Positions 28,516 to 36,815 of a stretch of DNA of 43,324 nt are shown one piece after another (position 1 is the stretch's first letter; each line of letters begins with the position of its first letter). The translations under genes and the position numbers were made by a program. Source of the stretch: Opitutus sp. GAS368 (GTDB lineage Bacteria > Verrucomicrobiota > Verrucomicrobiia > Opitutales > UBA953); assembly GCA_945866215.1 (NCBI GenBank), contig CAMBGQ010000010.1, forward strand, positions 1 to 43,324. Direction: 5' to 3'. Under the pieces are notes generated by a model. The model was not told the origin of the DNA. It saw only the letters and a list, made by a program, of their open reading frames with translations, and searched no databases.

Positions 28516-29271
28516 TTAGCCCCTTTTGACCGCGATCAGGAACTCTTTGTTACCATCCCGGCCTTCAATCGGAGAGGGAATCACGCCGAGGACCTGGGCG
28601 CCGGGCAGCGACTGAATGGAGGCGGTCAGGCCATCGACCACGCGGGCATGGATGACCGGGTCCTTGATGATCCCCTGCGCCTTGTCGGCCTCGGCCCGCG
28701 TCGCCTCGAACTGCGGCTTGATGAGCGCGATCAGATGCCCGCCCTTCCCCGTCCGCTCCCAGGCGGCCGGCAGCACCAGCCTCAAAGAAATGAACGAGAG
28801 ATCCATGACCACGATGCCGTAGGTCCGGTGCGGTAGCTCGACGGTGTTGATCTCGCGCGCGTTGAACTTCTCGAGGTTCTTGATGCGCGGGTCATTGCGC
28901 AGCTTGGAATGAAGTTGAGCCGTACCGACGTCGACGCACGTCATACTGACGACGCCACGCTGCAGAAGACAATCCGTGAAGCCGCCGGTCGACGCACCGA
29001 CGTCGAGCCCGTAGAGGCCTTCGACGGGAATCTTGAAATGGTCGAGGGCGCCTTCGAGCTTCTCGCCACCGCGCGAGACGAAGCGCGGAGGCTGATCGAC
29101 GATCAGCACCGCATCTTCGGGAAAAGACTGCGAGGGCTTGCTGACGACCGCGTCAGGGCCGGAGCGGACCTTGCCGGCGAGGATGAGGGCTTGGGCGACT
29201 GAGCGGGTCGGGGCGAGCGAAAGCTTCAGCAGCAATTCGTCCGCGCGCATCCTGCCGGGCTTGGCGGCCAT
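28516..29271 (-). CDS. tlyA: TlyA-family rRNA methyltransferase (S4 plus FtsJ-like domains)
   Basis: A 251-residue protein. An N-terminal S4 RNA-binding domain ([19 protein letters not shown]) is followed by a Rossmann methyltransferase with the [15 protein letters not shown] motif of TlyA. TlyA 2'-O-methylates 16S and/or 23S rRNA with SAM; the name hemolysin A is historical. M1 at 29271 or M8 at 29250 could be the start. It follows thiG by three bases, so it may ride on the thiamine transcript, although its function is unrelated. Confidence 0.92.
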   Translation of the reverse strand: MAAKPGRMRADELLLKLSLAPTRSVAQALILAGKVRSGPDAVVSKPSQSFPEDAVLIVDQPPRFVSRGGEKLEGALDHFKIPVEGLYGLDVGASTGGFTDCLLQRGVVSMTCVDVGTAQLHSKLRNDPRIKNLEKFNAREINTVELPHRTYGIVVMDLSFISLRLVLPAAWERTGKGGHLIALIKPQFEATRAEADKAQGIIKDPVIHARVVDGLTASIQSLPGAQVLGVIPSPIEGRDGNKEFLIAVKRG

Positions 29272-29274
29272 CGG

Positions 29275-30042
29275 TCAGTCGAGGAAACCCGTGAGGGGCG
29301 AGGTCGGTTCGGCCTTATCAGAACCGACACCCAAGCCCGCCTCGCGAGCAGAGCGACCAGCTTCGACCGCCAGGCGGAAGGCGCGGGCCATCGCGATGGG
29401 ATCGCCCGAGGAAGCGATCGCGGTGTTCACCAAGACGGCATCCGCGCCCATCTCGAGGGCTTCGGCGGCGTGCGAAGGCGCGCCCAAGCCGGCGTCGACG
29501 ATGACTGGCACGCGGGCCTGTTCGATAATGATGCGGAGGAAATCACGCGACAGCAGCCCGCGGTTCGAGCCAATCGGCGCGCCCAGCGGCATGACCGCGG
29601 CGGCACCGACTTCTTCGAGGCGTTTGGCGAGGACCGGGTCGGCGTGAATATAGGGCAGGACCGTGAAACCCTTCTTCACCAGCTCGCGACAAGCCTCAAG
29701 GGTCTCGATCGGATCGGGCATCAGATACTTCGGATCCGGATGGATCTCGAGCTTCAGCCAGGAAGTGCCGAGGGCTTCGCGGGCGAGTTCAGCGGCGAAG
29801 ATCGCCTCCTTGGCCGTGCGCACCCCGGAGGTGTTGGGCAGGATGAGGTGCTTCTTCGGATCCAGCGCAGACAGGATGCCATCATCCGCCGCGCCGAAGC
29901 GCACGCGCTTGATGGCCATCGTGACGACCTCGGCGCCACAGGCGTCGAGCACCGCACGGAGCTGCGCGGCGGAAGCGTACTTGCCCGTGCCGGTGAAGAG
30001 GCGCGAAGCGAAGGTACGGTCGGCGATACGGAGCGAGGACAT
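29275..30042 (-). CDS. thiG: Thiazole synthase
   Basis: ThiG builds the thiazole phosphate of thiamine from 1-deoxy-xylulose-5-phosphate, dehydroglycine and sulfur from ThiS thiocarboxylate. The 255-residue TIM barrel has the Schiff-base lysine in T-S-W-L-K-L-E-I (about Lys97). Later come [10 protein letters not shown] and [11 protein letters not shown], both ThiG signatures. The ATG at 30042 matches family length; the frame is open further upstream, antisense-like. Neighbours are thiE, a TenI-like gene and thiS upstream and tlyA downstream. thiH/thiO and thiF are not in the window. Confidence 0.96.
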   Translation of the reverse strand: MSSLRIADRTFASRLFTGTGKYASAAQLRAVLDACGAEVVTMAIKRVRFGAADDGILSALDPKKHLILPNTSGVRTAKEAIFAAELAREALGTSWLKLEIHPDPKYLMPDPIETLEACRELVKKGFTVLPYIHADPVLAKRLEEVGAAAVMPLGAPIGSNRGLLSRDFLRIIIEQARVPVIVDAGLGAPSHAAEALEMGADAVLVNTAIASSGDPIAMARAFRLAVEAGRSAREAGLGVGSDKAEPTSPLTGFLD

Positions 30043-30097
30043 CGTTACTTGCACAATCCGAACCGAGGCGGGCTTGTCCAGCCCTCGCATCCGAAAC

Positions 30098-30712
30098 CTA
30101 GGCAGACACCGCTTCGACCAACGTTTTCGCGGCGGAAATCGGGTCGGCGGCCAAGGCGATGGCGCCGCTGACGGCGATCCCGTGAGCGCCGAGGGCGCGG
30201 AGCTCTGGCCAATCGGCGGCGGTGACGCCGCCGATCGCGAAGCACGGCGACGGCGCGGCGGCCGCGATGAGGGCCGCGAGGGATTCGGGCGTGTGGATTG
30301 CCGCGAGCTTCTGCTTGCTGGCAGTATGCCGAAAAGGACCGACGCCGGCGTAGTCGATGCGCACGCCGGCAAAGCGGGCGACGTGGGTCGGCTCGTTGAG
30401 CGTCACGCCCACAATCGCGGATTCGCCGAGCAGGGCGCGGGCGGCGGCCGGTGAGGCGTCGGCGCCGCCGAGGTGGACGCCGTCGGCCTCAGCGCGGAGC
30501 GCCACCTGTGGCGAATCGTTCACGACGAAGAGCGCCCCGAAGTCGCGACAGAGTTCGGCGATGGCCACGGCCTCGGCGATCCAAACGTCTTCGGGGAGAT
30601 GCTTCGTACGGAGTTGAATCCAACGCACACCCCCTTCGAGGGCTGCGAGGGCCTGTGCCCGGTGCGTGAGCGGCGAGGCATCGAGCGTCAGGAACTGCAG
30701 GCGAGGGAGCAC
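30098..30712 (-). CDS. thiE: Thiamine phosphate synthase
   Basis: ThiE joins HMP pyrophosphate with thiazole phosphate to thiamine phosphate. The 204-residue TIM barrel has [20 protein letters not shown] and a phosphate-binding [11 protein letters not shown], as in ThiE. The C-terminal A-I-G-G-V and G-I-A-V-S-G-A-I follow. The start is GTG at 30712, three bases after the TenI-like stop. ThiE and TenI share the fold; the pattern and thiG proximity favour ThiE here, and the neighbour at 30716 is more divergent. Confidence 0.9.
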   Translation of the reverse strand: MLPRLQFLTLDASPLTHRAQALAALEGGVRWIQLRTKHLPEDVWIAEAVAIAELCRDFGALFVVNDSPQVALRAEADGVHLGGADASPAAARALLGESAIVGVTLNEPTHVARFAGVRIDYAGVGPFRHTASKQKLAAIHTPESLAALIAAAAPSPCFAIGGVTAADWPELRALGAHGIAVSGAIALAADPISAAKTLVEAVSA

Positions 30713-30715
30713 GGC

Positions 30716-31393
30716 CTAATACTTGCGCTTCAGCTTGCGCGCATCCTTGCCGCACCAGGCGCGCTCGAGGTCGAGGAACGCGCGGACGGGGTCAGGCTGC
30801 TTCCAGACCGACCCGATGAAGGCGATACCGTCGAAGCCCATCGCGCGGGCCTGCCCGGCGTTCTTCGGCGTGATGCCGCCGAGGGCGTACACGGGGGCAC
30901 CGCCTTCGGACTTCCAGCGCTGCAGGATGACTTCGTATTCGCGCAGCGTGCGGCGGGGGCGATGGTCCTTCTTGGAGACCGACTCAAAGATCGGCGTCAG
31001 GAAGACATATCCACAGCCCTTGTCGGTCGAGCGGAGTTCGTCGTAATCATGACACTTCGCGCTCACGACGGCTTGCTTGGGCCAGCGGCGCGGGATGCGT
31101 TCGCCGGGGTGCATCTGGAAGCCGCCGAGACCATGAGCCTCGACGAGTTCCGGTTCCTCGCCCAGGACGATGCGCGGCCAGAATACTTCGGGAATCGCGC
31201 GAAGGAACTGCTCGTAATGGCGCCGCTCCCAATCCTTGCGGACTTGGACATGGAGCCGGCCGAGGCCGGCGTCAAAGAGCCGCCGGACCTGTTTGGGGTC
31301 CCAGCTGCCATCGTTGGGCGTGAAGAGCACGAGGTTCGCCGGGGCCGGAGCTTCCGGCTCGCTGACGAAGAGTCCTTTGATGAATTTGAACAT
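30716..31393 (-). CDS. TenI/ThiE-like TIM-barrel protein, probable thiazole tautomerase
   Basis: A 225-residue protein of the thiamine phosphate synthase/TenI fold. It has an unusual N-terminus (M-F-K-F-I-K-G-L-F-V-S-E) and the segments F-L-T-P-I-F-E-S-V-S-K-K-D-H, Y-A-L-G-G-I-T and G-I-A-F-I-G-S-V-W. The F-L-T-P-I-F-E-S-x-S-K-K part aligns with the TenI/ThiE phosphate loop but is more divergent than in the thiE gene just downstream. The two adjacent TMP-TENI genes suggest one is ThiE and this one is TenI (aromatises the thiazole). This is inference; it may be a second synthase. It starts six bases after thiS and ends three bases before thiE. Confidence 0.75.
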   Translation of the reverse strand: MFKFIKGLFVSEPEAPAPANLVLFTPNDGSWDPKQVRRLFDAGLGRLHVQVRKDWERRHYEQFLRAIPEVFWPRIVLGEEPELVEAHGLGGFQMHPGERIPRRWPKQAVVSAKCHDYDELRSTDKGCGYVFLTPIFESVSKKDHRPRRTLREYEVILQRWKSEGGAPVYALGGITPKNAGQARAMGFDGIAFIGSVWKQPDPVRAFLDLERAWCGKDARKLKRKY

Positions 31394-31399
31394 GAGAGA

Positions 31400-31600
31400 T
31401 CAGCCGCCTTGGGCGGCGCGGATGACAAGGATGCGGGCACCCTCGGCGAGGGGGTGGGCGGACCACCGGGAACGGGGCACCACCTGTTCGTCGACCGCGG
31501 CGGCGACGGCCGGCTCCTGGGCGACGCCCAGTTCGGCGAGCAGATCCGCTAGGGTCCGGGCGGCGGTCTCCTTAGGCTCATCGTTGACGGTCAGGTGCAT
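31400..31600 (-). CDS. thiS: Sulfur carrier protein ThiS
   Basis: A 66-residue ubiquitin-like protein ending in Gly-Gly (A-A-Q-G-G). That end is activated by ThiF adenylylation and carries sulfur as thiocarboxylate to ThiG. The family's T-L-A-D-L-L-A-E-L-G segment is present. The ATG at 31600 matches the length of ThiS. It is the first gene of the thi run. No TPP riboswitch motif (C-T-G-A-G-A with a downstream A-C-C-T-G-A-T type segment) is visible in the 88 bases before it. Confidence 0.93.
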   Translation of the reverse strand: MHLTVNDEPKETAARTLADLLAELGVAQEPAVAAAVDEQVVPRSRWSAHPLAEGARILVIRAAQGG

Positions 31601-31688
31601 GTGGAGAGCGAACCTGTCCCGCGACGGGGGGGCTGGCAAGCGGAGGTTTGAGATTGCGGGGACGGGCGGGGTGTTTTGGCATAAAGCC

Positions 31689-32276
31689 ATGAAGACCCTC
31701 TCCCTCTGCCTGCTGGCCGTCATGGTCGCCCTGCCCCTTTTCTCCAACAACAACCAAGTTCAAATGAAAGACCCCGTCGCCGGCACCCCTCGTGCTATCA
31801 TCCACACCAATTACGGAGACATGACCGTCGAGTTCTGGCCCGACGTCGCCCCGCGCACCGTGGAAAATTTCCTGAAGCTCTCCCGCGAGAACTTCTACAA
31901 CGGCACGGCGTTCCACCGCATCATCAAGGGCTTCATGATCCAAGGCGGCTGCCCGAATTCCAAGATTGGCGCCCGCGGTGCCCCTGGTACCGGCGGCCCG
32001 GGCTACCAGGTCAAGGCTGAGTTCAACAACCGAAAGCACGAGAAAGGCGTGCTGTCGATGGCCCGCTCGAGCGACCCGGATAGTGCCGGCAGCCAGTTCT
32101 TCGTCTGCCACGGCGACGCCGACTTCTTGAATAATAAATACACCGCCTTCGGCAAGCTCGTCGCCGGCGAGGAGACGCTGAACAAAATCGCCGGCATCGC
32201 CTGCGTCGGCCAAGAGCGTTCCACCCCCACCGAACGCGTGGAAATCACCAGCATCGAGCTGATTCCCGCCAAATAA
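31689..32276 (+). CDS. Exported cyclophilin-type peptidyl-prolyl isomerase
   Basis: A 195-residue protein with an N-terminal hydrophobic segment (MKTLSLCLLAVMVALPLF), likely a signal peptide, and a cyclophilin domain from about residue 36. The active-site segments F-H-R-I-I-K-G-F-M-I-Q-G-G and G-S-Q-F-F-V-C are typical. It catalyses cis-trans isomerisation of Xaa-Pro bonds, probably in the periplasm. It is transcribed divergently from thiS, 88 bases away. The ATG at 31689 was chosen; the frame is open to 31236, but that part is antisense to thiS and the TenI-like gene. Confidence 0.92.
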   Translation: MKTLSLCLLAVMVALPLFSNNNQVQMKDPVAGTPRAIIHTNYGDMTVEFWPDVAPRTVENFLKLSRENFYNGTAFHRIIKGFMIQGGCPNSKIGARGAPGTGGPGYQVKAEFNNRKHEKGVLSMARSSDPDSAGSQFFVCHGDADFLNNKYTAFGKLVAGEETLNKIAGIACVGQERSTPTERVEITSIELIPAK

Positions 32277-32326
32277 GCATTACCCCTTTACAGCCCACCC
32301 CCGCCGCCTAGAGTAACCCTCCCCCC

Positions 32327-32833
32327 ATGAAAACCCTCAGCACCCTCGCCCTCCTCACCGCGGCTACCGCCGCCCAGGCTTACACCCTGGACATCAACGT
32401 CGGCACCTCCCGATTCCAGAATTCCTACGACGACTCCAATATCGTCGGGGTCGGTATCGGCGGCCAGCTCAACAACGAGTACCACCTCGGCCTCAACCTC
32501 GCGCGCAAGAACCTGTTCGAGGCGACGAACGTCGATGCCCGGGCCCTCAGCGCCACCCTGGACCTGACCTACAACCTCTCCCCCCAAGGCGGTATCCGCC
32601 CGTTCATCGGGGCCGGTATCGGTGCCGCTCGCTTCGAAGGCGCCAGCATCCACACCAAAGACGCCCTCGCCACGAAACTCTTCGCCGGTATCGCCATCCC
32701 GGTCTCCCCGGATATCGAGTTCACGCTGACCGCCCAGAACTCCCGGCTCCATGGCGTCCAGGAACTCGCCGGCGGCCCCAAGGCGACGATCACCAGCTGG
32801 GACGCGGTCGCCGGACTTCGCTTCAACTTCTAA
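32327..32833 (+). CDS. Small outer-membrane beta-barrel protein
   Basis: A 168-residue protein with a signal peptide (MKTLSTLALLTAATAAQA). The rest alternates hydrophobic and polar residues in eight or so strands and ends G-L-R-F-N-F, with the C-terminal Phe of outer-membrane barrels. It resembles OmpW/OmpX/opacity-type small barrels (G-G-I-R-P-F-I-G-A-G-I-G-A). A specific role cannot be given. A strong terminator follows. Confidence 0.8.
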   Translation: MKTLSTLALLTAATAAQAYTLDINVGTSRFQNSYDDSNIVGVGIGGQLNNEYHLGLNLARKNLFEATNVDARALSATLDLTYNLSPQGGIRPFIGAGIGAARFEGASIHTKDALATKLFAGIAIPVSPDIEFTLTAQNSRLHGVQELAGGPKATITSWDAVAGLRFNF

Positions 32834-32846
32834 GCGTCAGCCGAGC

Positions 32847-32879
32847 AAAAAGTAAGCCGCCCACCCGGGCGGCTTTTTT
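32847..32879. terminator. Intrinsic terminator after the outer-membrane barrel gene
   Basis: A 9-bp perfect stem (AAGCCGCCC with GGGCGGCTT) and a 4-base loop, followed by six T on the plus strand and preceded by an A run. It can act in both directions, between convergent genes. Confidence 0.88.
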
Positions 32880-32899
32880 GTGCCTACCTAAGCCGCAGC

Positions 32900-33757
32900 T
32901 CAGGGCACCAACAACCCTTGGTCCTTCAGCCACTCGCCGAGAAGGTCGGTCCAGCGAAGCGCGGCGAGGCAGCGATTCGAAGCGCCCCAGCCGTGACCGC
33001 CCTTGGCCCAGACGTGGACTTCGGCGGAGCCCCCCATCGACTTGAGCGTCTTGGCTAGCGCCATCGAGCCTTCGGCGGGGTATTTATCATCCGCGCTATG
33101 GGCGAAGAACGCCGGCACGGGCTTACCGGAGCCCGGCGGCGGAATCACGCCATCCAATCCATCGCGCAGGGTGCTCGCAGGCTCATCCTTCACGAAGAGA
33201 TAGGCCGGGTAAACCAAGACAGCGAAATTAGGCCGAGCCGCACCCTCTTCGGCGGGCGAGTAGGCGACGCGGGCGGCCAAGTTGCCACCCGCTGAAAACC
33301 CGAGAATGCCGACCTTAGCCGGGTTACCGTTCCACTCGGCGGCGCGAGCGCGGACAATCTCGACCGTCTGGCGCGCATCCATCACGGGCACGATCCAAGG
33401 TTTCTCTGGGTCGCGACGCGGCACGCGGTATTTAAGCACCACAGCGGCGCAACCGAGGGCATTGAGCCTTTCGGCGACCGTGACGCCCTCGTGCTGTTCA
33501 GCGAGTCCGCCATAACCGCCACCCGGACAAATAATGACAATCGGGGAATTCGGCTTCGCGGCCGGCCAGGGCACAAACTCCGGCGTAAAGACATCGGTGC
33601 GTCCCAAAGTCTTAGGATTGATCGTACCCTTAGGGTCGGAGCCAGGCTTGAGCTTCAAGGTTTCGGCCGGCGGAGTGCCATGCCAGACTGCCACCGGGGC
33701 AAGCGGTTCGGCGGCGAGCGCGACAAACAAGAGACTGGCGAGGAGCGTTGGTTTCAT
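32900..33757 (-). CDS. Secreted alpha/beta hydrolase (esterase, acetylxylan-esterase-like)
   Basis: A 285-residue protein with a signal peptide (M-K-P-T-L-L-A-S to A-L-A-A-E). The oxyanion motif P-G-G-G-Y-G-G is at about 78-84, the nucleophile elbow G-F-S-A-G-G has Ser155, and later Asp/His segments are D-D-K-Y-P-A and K-G-G-H-G-W-G. The arrangement matches the BD-FAE/acetylxylan esterase-like group often exported by carbohydrate-degrading bacteria. The substrate is not known. It lies ten bases downstream of the ABC permease gene, so it may be the last gene of the efflux operon. Confidence 0.87.
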   Translation of the reverse strand: MKPTLLASLLFVALAAEPLAPVAVWHGTPPAETLKLKPGSDPKGTINPKTLGRTDVFTPEFVPWPAAKPNSPIVIICPGGGYGGLAEQHEGVTVAERLNALGCAAVVLKYRVPRRDPEKPWIVPVMDARQTVEIVRARAAEWNGNPAKVGILGFSAGGNLAARVAYSPAEEGAARPNFAVLVYPAYLFVKDEPASTLRDGLDGVIPPPGSGKPVPAFFAHSADDKYPAEGSMALAKTLKSMGGSAEVHVWAKGGHGWGASNRCLAALRWTDLLGEWLKDQGLLVP

Positions 33758-33767
33758 CGGGGGAAAA

Positions 33768-35054
33768 TTATTCGTGACGTAGAGCCTCGATCGGGTCGAG
33801 CGAAGCGGCGCGGAGGGCGGGATAGACGCCGGCGACGAGCCCCACGACGACGGAGAAACCGAGACCCTGGGCCATGATTGCCCAATCCAAGGTGGCGACG
33901 GCGCCGGTCGGAAGCGCCTGCATGAGGATATAGTTCATCAAGGCGACAATCCCCATCGAGACCACCAGGCCGATGATGCCCCCGACGACGGAGATCACCG
34001 CGGCTTCGGCCAGGAACTGCAGGAAGAGGTCGGAACCGCGGGCGCCGACGGCCTTGCGCACGCCGATCTCGCGGATGCGCTCGTTGATGGAGGCCAGCAT
34101 GACGTTCATGATGCCGATGCCGCCCACGAACAAGGAGATGCCGGCGACGCCGCCCAACGAAAGCTTGAACGCTACCTCCGTCTTACGGAAATCCTCGAGG
34201 ACCTGCTCGTTGGTCGAGATCGCGAAATCGCGGAGGCCCTTGTGGGCCGTGAGGAGCGTGCGCTCGGTCTGCTCGACGGCGTCCTGCAGCTGCAAGGGGT
34301 TGCGGATACGCAGGCCGAGGCCGCTGAGACGGTCATTGCCAAGGAATTTCACCTGCGCGGTCAGGACAGGGATGAAGGCCCCGCTATTGCGCCAGCGCCA
34401 AGAGTTGCCGGAGCTGCGCGAGTTGGCCGAACGAATCTGCATGCCTGTCCCCTCGATGTTATTGAGTACGCCGATGACCGTGAATCGGCGGCCGCGCAGC
34501 TTCACCACCTGGCCGATCGGGTCCTGGTTGGGGCTGAAAAGTTCGGGCACGACGGCGGAGCCGAGTACGATGACGTCGTTCATGTTCAGCCCGTCGAGGT
34601 CGCTGATGAAGCGACCAAAGCCGGGGTCCACCCAGCGCTTGGCGACCGGCAGGTAATCGGCCGAGACACCGGTGACATAAGTGCTCGTCTCCCGTCCCTC
34701 GACGACCAGACGCTCGTAGCCGACACGGGCTTCGGGAGAAATATTCTCGACCAGCGGCACCGTCCGACGGAGACGCTCGACATCCCGCAGGGTGATGCCC
34801 TCAGAAAGTTCGGCTAGGTGCTCCTGCTCCTTGGGAAGCTGTTCGCGCGTGACGGTGATCTTCTCGATGCCGCCCAAGGCATCGACGAACTGCCGAAAAT
34901 TACCGACCATCCCCTGGACGACGGTGACCATCGCCACCAACGAGGCGACGCCGAGGATGATACCCGACATCGACAACAGAGACCGGACCTTGTTGGCCTG
35001 GAGCTCGCGCAGGCCGTTGACGACCGCGGGACGAAGCCGGGTATAGAGCTTCAT
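33768..35054 (-). CDS. MacB/FtsX-type ABC transporter permease
   Basis: A 428-residue permease. The N-terminal transmembrane helix (about 21-48, R-S-L-L-S-M-S-G-I-I-L-G) is followed by a periplasmic MacB_PCD domain (about 50-300) and three C-terminal helices with the FtsX domain: L-F-V-G-G-I-G-I-M-N-V-M, A-V-I-S-V-V-G-G-I-I-G, V-V-G-L-V-A-G-V-Y-P-A. The end A-S-L-D-P-I-E-A-L-R-H-E is typical of MacB. It pairs with the ATPase gene just upstream (ATGA overlap). The substrate of such systems is a macrolide, peptide or lipid; it cannot be deduced. Confidence 0.94.
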   Translation of the reverse strand: MKLYTRLRPAVVNGLRELQANKVRSLLSMSGIILGVASLVAMVTVVQGMVGNFRQFVDALGGIEKITVTREQLPKEQEHLAELSEGITLRDVERLRRTVPLVENISPEARVGYERLVVEGRETSTYVTGVSADYLPVAKRWVDPGFGRFISDLDGLNMNDVIVLGSAVVPELFSPNQDPIGQVVKLRGRRFTVIGVLNNIEGTGMQIRSANSRSSGNSWRWRNSGAFIPVLTAQVKFLGNDRLSGLGLRIRNPLQLQDAVEQTERTLLTAHKGLRDFAISTNEQVLEDFRKTEVAFKLSLGGVAGISLFVGGIGIMNVMLASINERIREIGVRKAVGARGSDLFLQFLAEAAVISVVGGIIGLVVSMGIVALMNYILMQALPTGAVATLDWAIMAQGLGFSVVVGLVAGVYPALRAASLDPIEALRHE

Positions 35055-35737
35055 CGGGAGCGGTCCTCGTGGACGAGGCCGGCGCGCATCGAGATGACGC
35101 GGTGGGCCTTCTCGGCGACGGAAAGGTCGTGCGTGACGAGCACCACCGTGATGCCCTCCTTGATTAGCGACCCCAGCAGATCGAGGATGCGGTCGATGTT
35201 CTTCACGTCGAGGTTACCCGTCGGCTCGTCGGCGAAGATGATCGAAGGCGACCCCACGATGGCGCGGGCGATGGCGACGCGCTGGCGTTCGCCGCCGGAA
35301 AGCTGGCTAGGGAGATGGTCGAGCCGGTGCGACATCCCGACGCGCTCGAGCGCCGCCCGGGCAGCGATCAGATTGGCCGCCGGGACGGAGCCCTCGCGAT
35401 AGAGGAGCGGGAGCGCCACGTTCTCCTCAACCGTCAGGCGAGGGAGGAGATTGAAGGACTGAAAGACAAAGCCCACCCGGTTGGAACGATACCAGGCCCG
35501 CAGGTCCGGCGCGAGCACGGCGACCTCCCGGCCGTCGAACACGATGCTGCCCTCGGAGGGGGTGTCCATGAAGCCAAGGATGTGCATCAACGTGGACTTG
35601 CCGGAACCCGACGGCCCGAGGATGGCCACGAATTCACCAGCCTGGAAGTCGAGGTCGACACCCGCGAGCGCGTGGATGTTCTCGTCCCCCATTAGGTAGG
35701 TCTTGCGGAGGCCGCGGATGGCGATGAGCGGGGTCAT
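35051..35737 (-). CDS. ABC transporter ATP-binding protein (MacB/LolD type)
   Basis: A 228-residue ATPase. Walker A G-P-S-G-S-G-K-S-T is at 41-49, the signature L-S-G-G-E at 146-150, and Walker B I-I-F-A-D-E-P-T-G-N-L-D ends with Glu171. These and the size match the MacB/LolD/FtsE-like group that works with FtsX-type permeases. It overlaps the permease start (ATGA) and begins one base after the adaptor stop. It powers the efflux machine encoded around it. Confidence 0.95.
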   Translation of the reverse strand: MTPLIAIRGLRKTYLMGDENIHALAGVDLDFQAGEFVAILGPSGSGKSTLMHILGFMDTPSEGSIVFDGREVAVLAPDLRAWYRSNRVGFVFQSFNLLPRLTVEENVALPLLYREGSVPAANLIAARAALERVGMSHRLDHLPSQLSGGERQRVAIARAIVGSPSIIFADEPTGNLDVKNIDRILDLLGSLIKEGITVVLVTHDLSVAEKAHRVISMRAGLVHEDRSR

Positions 35738-35738
35738 C

Positions 35739-36815
35739 TCAGCGGTTCACGGCGGGCCGGATTAGGCTGACCACATCGCCGGGCGTGACCCCTTCCCTGA
35801 CCTGCGTCCAGCCGGCGTCGCTGAGGCCGAGCCTCACCTTGCGGGCCGCCCACTCGCCGCCACCGTCGCGCACATAGATGACGCGGTCGGCGCCGTCGAC
35901 GAAAACCGCGGACAGCGGCACAGCGACGCAGTCCTTGACGCTGTCGACGGTGACGGTGACGTTGGCGCTGATGCCGGGACGGACGCCGTCGCCGGCCGCA
36001 AAAGAGACCTGCGTTGGGAAGATGCGGAGGTCGGGCACCTTCGCGTCGGGAGTGCCAAACGGGGTCATGAAGGTGATCTTGCCAGACTTACGGAGGCTGG
36101 GGATCGAGTCGAAGGTGACGAGCGCGTCCTTGCCGACCTCGACACGCGTGGCGGCGAACTCGTTGAGGCTGACATCGACGCGCAGGACAGAAGTGTCCGA
36201 GACCGTCATGATGAGCGTACCGCTGTTGATGGATTGGGCGCCGATGACGATCTGGCCTTCGACGATCACGCAGTCGGAGACCTGGCCGTCGTGCGGGGCG
36301 CGGATGACCGTCCGGCTGACATTCTCCGTGGCCTTGTCGAGGCGCGACTGAGCGATCTCGCCCTGCAGCTTGGCGACTTCATAGGCGGTACGCGCATCGA
36401 GCATTTCACGTTCCGAGACGAAACCCTTCTCGCGCAAGGTTTCGGAACGACGCAGGTCGCGGGTGATCCGCTCGAGGGTGAACCGCTGAAGCTGCACGTT
36501 ACGGCGGGCCTCGTCTTCATCCGCCTTGGCCAAGACTGGATCAAGTTCGGCGAGGATCTGGTCCCGCTTCACCATGTCGCCAGTGGCGACGTAGAGCTTC
36601 TGGAGTTTGCCACTGACCTCGGCGCGGACGTTACTGTAGATGACCGCGCGCACGAAACCGGCGGCCTCGACCGTCTCGCGGATATCACGCTTCTCGGCCT
36701 TGGCCTCGAAATTTAATTTGCCGGTCATGCGGCCCTTATCCTTCGGAACGGGCCAAAAGGCGAAAGCGAGTCCGCCGATAGCGGCGAGAAGGACGAGGGG
36801 CTTAAGGAATTTCAT
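35739..36815 (-). CDS. MacA/HlyD-type periplasmic adaptor
   Basis: A 358-residue membrane fusion protein. The N-terminal anchor is M-K-F-L-K-P-L-V-L-L-A-A-I-G-G-L-A-F-A-F, then a lipoyl-like barrel half, a coiled-coil hairpin (about 85-165, with L-R-R-S-E-T-L-R-E-K-G and E-M-L-D-A-R-T-A-Y-E), and a beta-barrel domain with R-A-P-H-D-G-Q-V-S-D. It links the inner-membrane ABC pump to the TolC channel. Its ATG overlaps the TolC stop by four bases (ATGA), and the ATPase gene follows after one base. Confidence 0.93.
   Translation of the reverse strand: MKFLKPLVLLAAIGGLAFAFWPVPKDKGRMTGKLNFEAKAEKRDIRETVEAAGFVRAVIYSNVRAEVSGKLQKLYVATGDMVKRDQILAELDPVLAKADEDEARRNVQLQRFTLERITRDLRRSETLREKGFVSEREMLDARTAYEVAKLQGEIAQSRLDKATENVSRTVIRAPHDGQVSDCVIVEGQIVIGAQSINSGTLIMTVSDTSVLRVDVSLNEFAATRVEVGKDALVTFDSIPSLRKSGKITFMTPFGTPDAKVPDLRIFPTQVSFAAGDGVRPGISANVTVTVDSVKDCVAVPLSAVFVDGADRVIYVRDGGGEWAARKVRLGLSDAGWTQVREGVTPGDVVSLIRPAVNR

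Noticed and set aside
31601-31688. TPP riboswitch before thiS
   Set aside because: The conserved TPP motifs are absent in the 88-base divergent gap, so I see no evidence for it.
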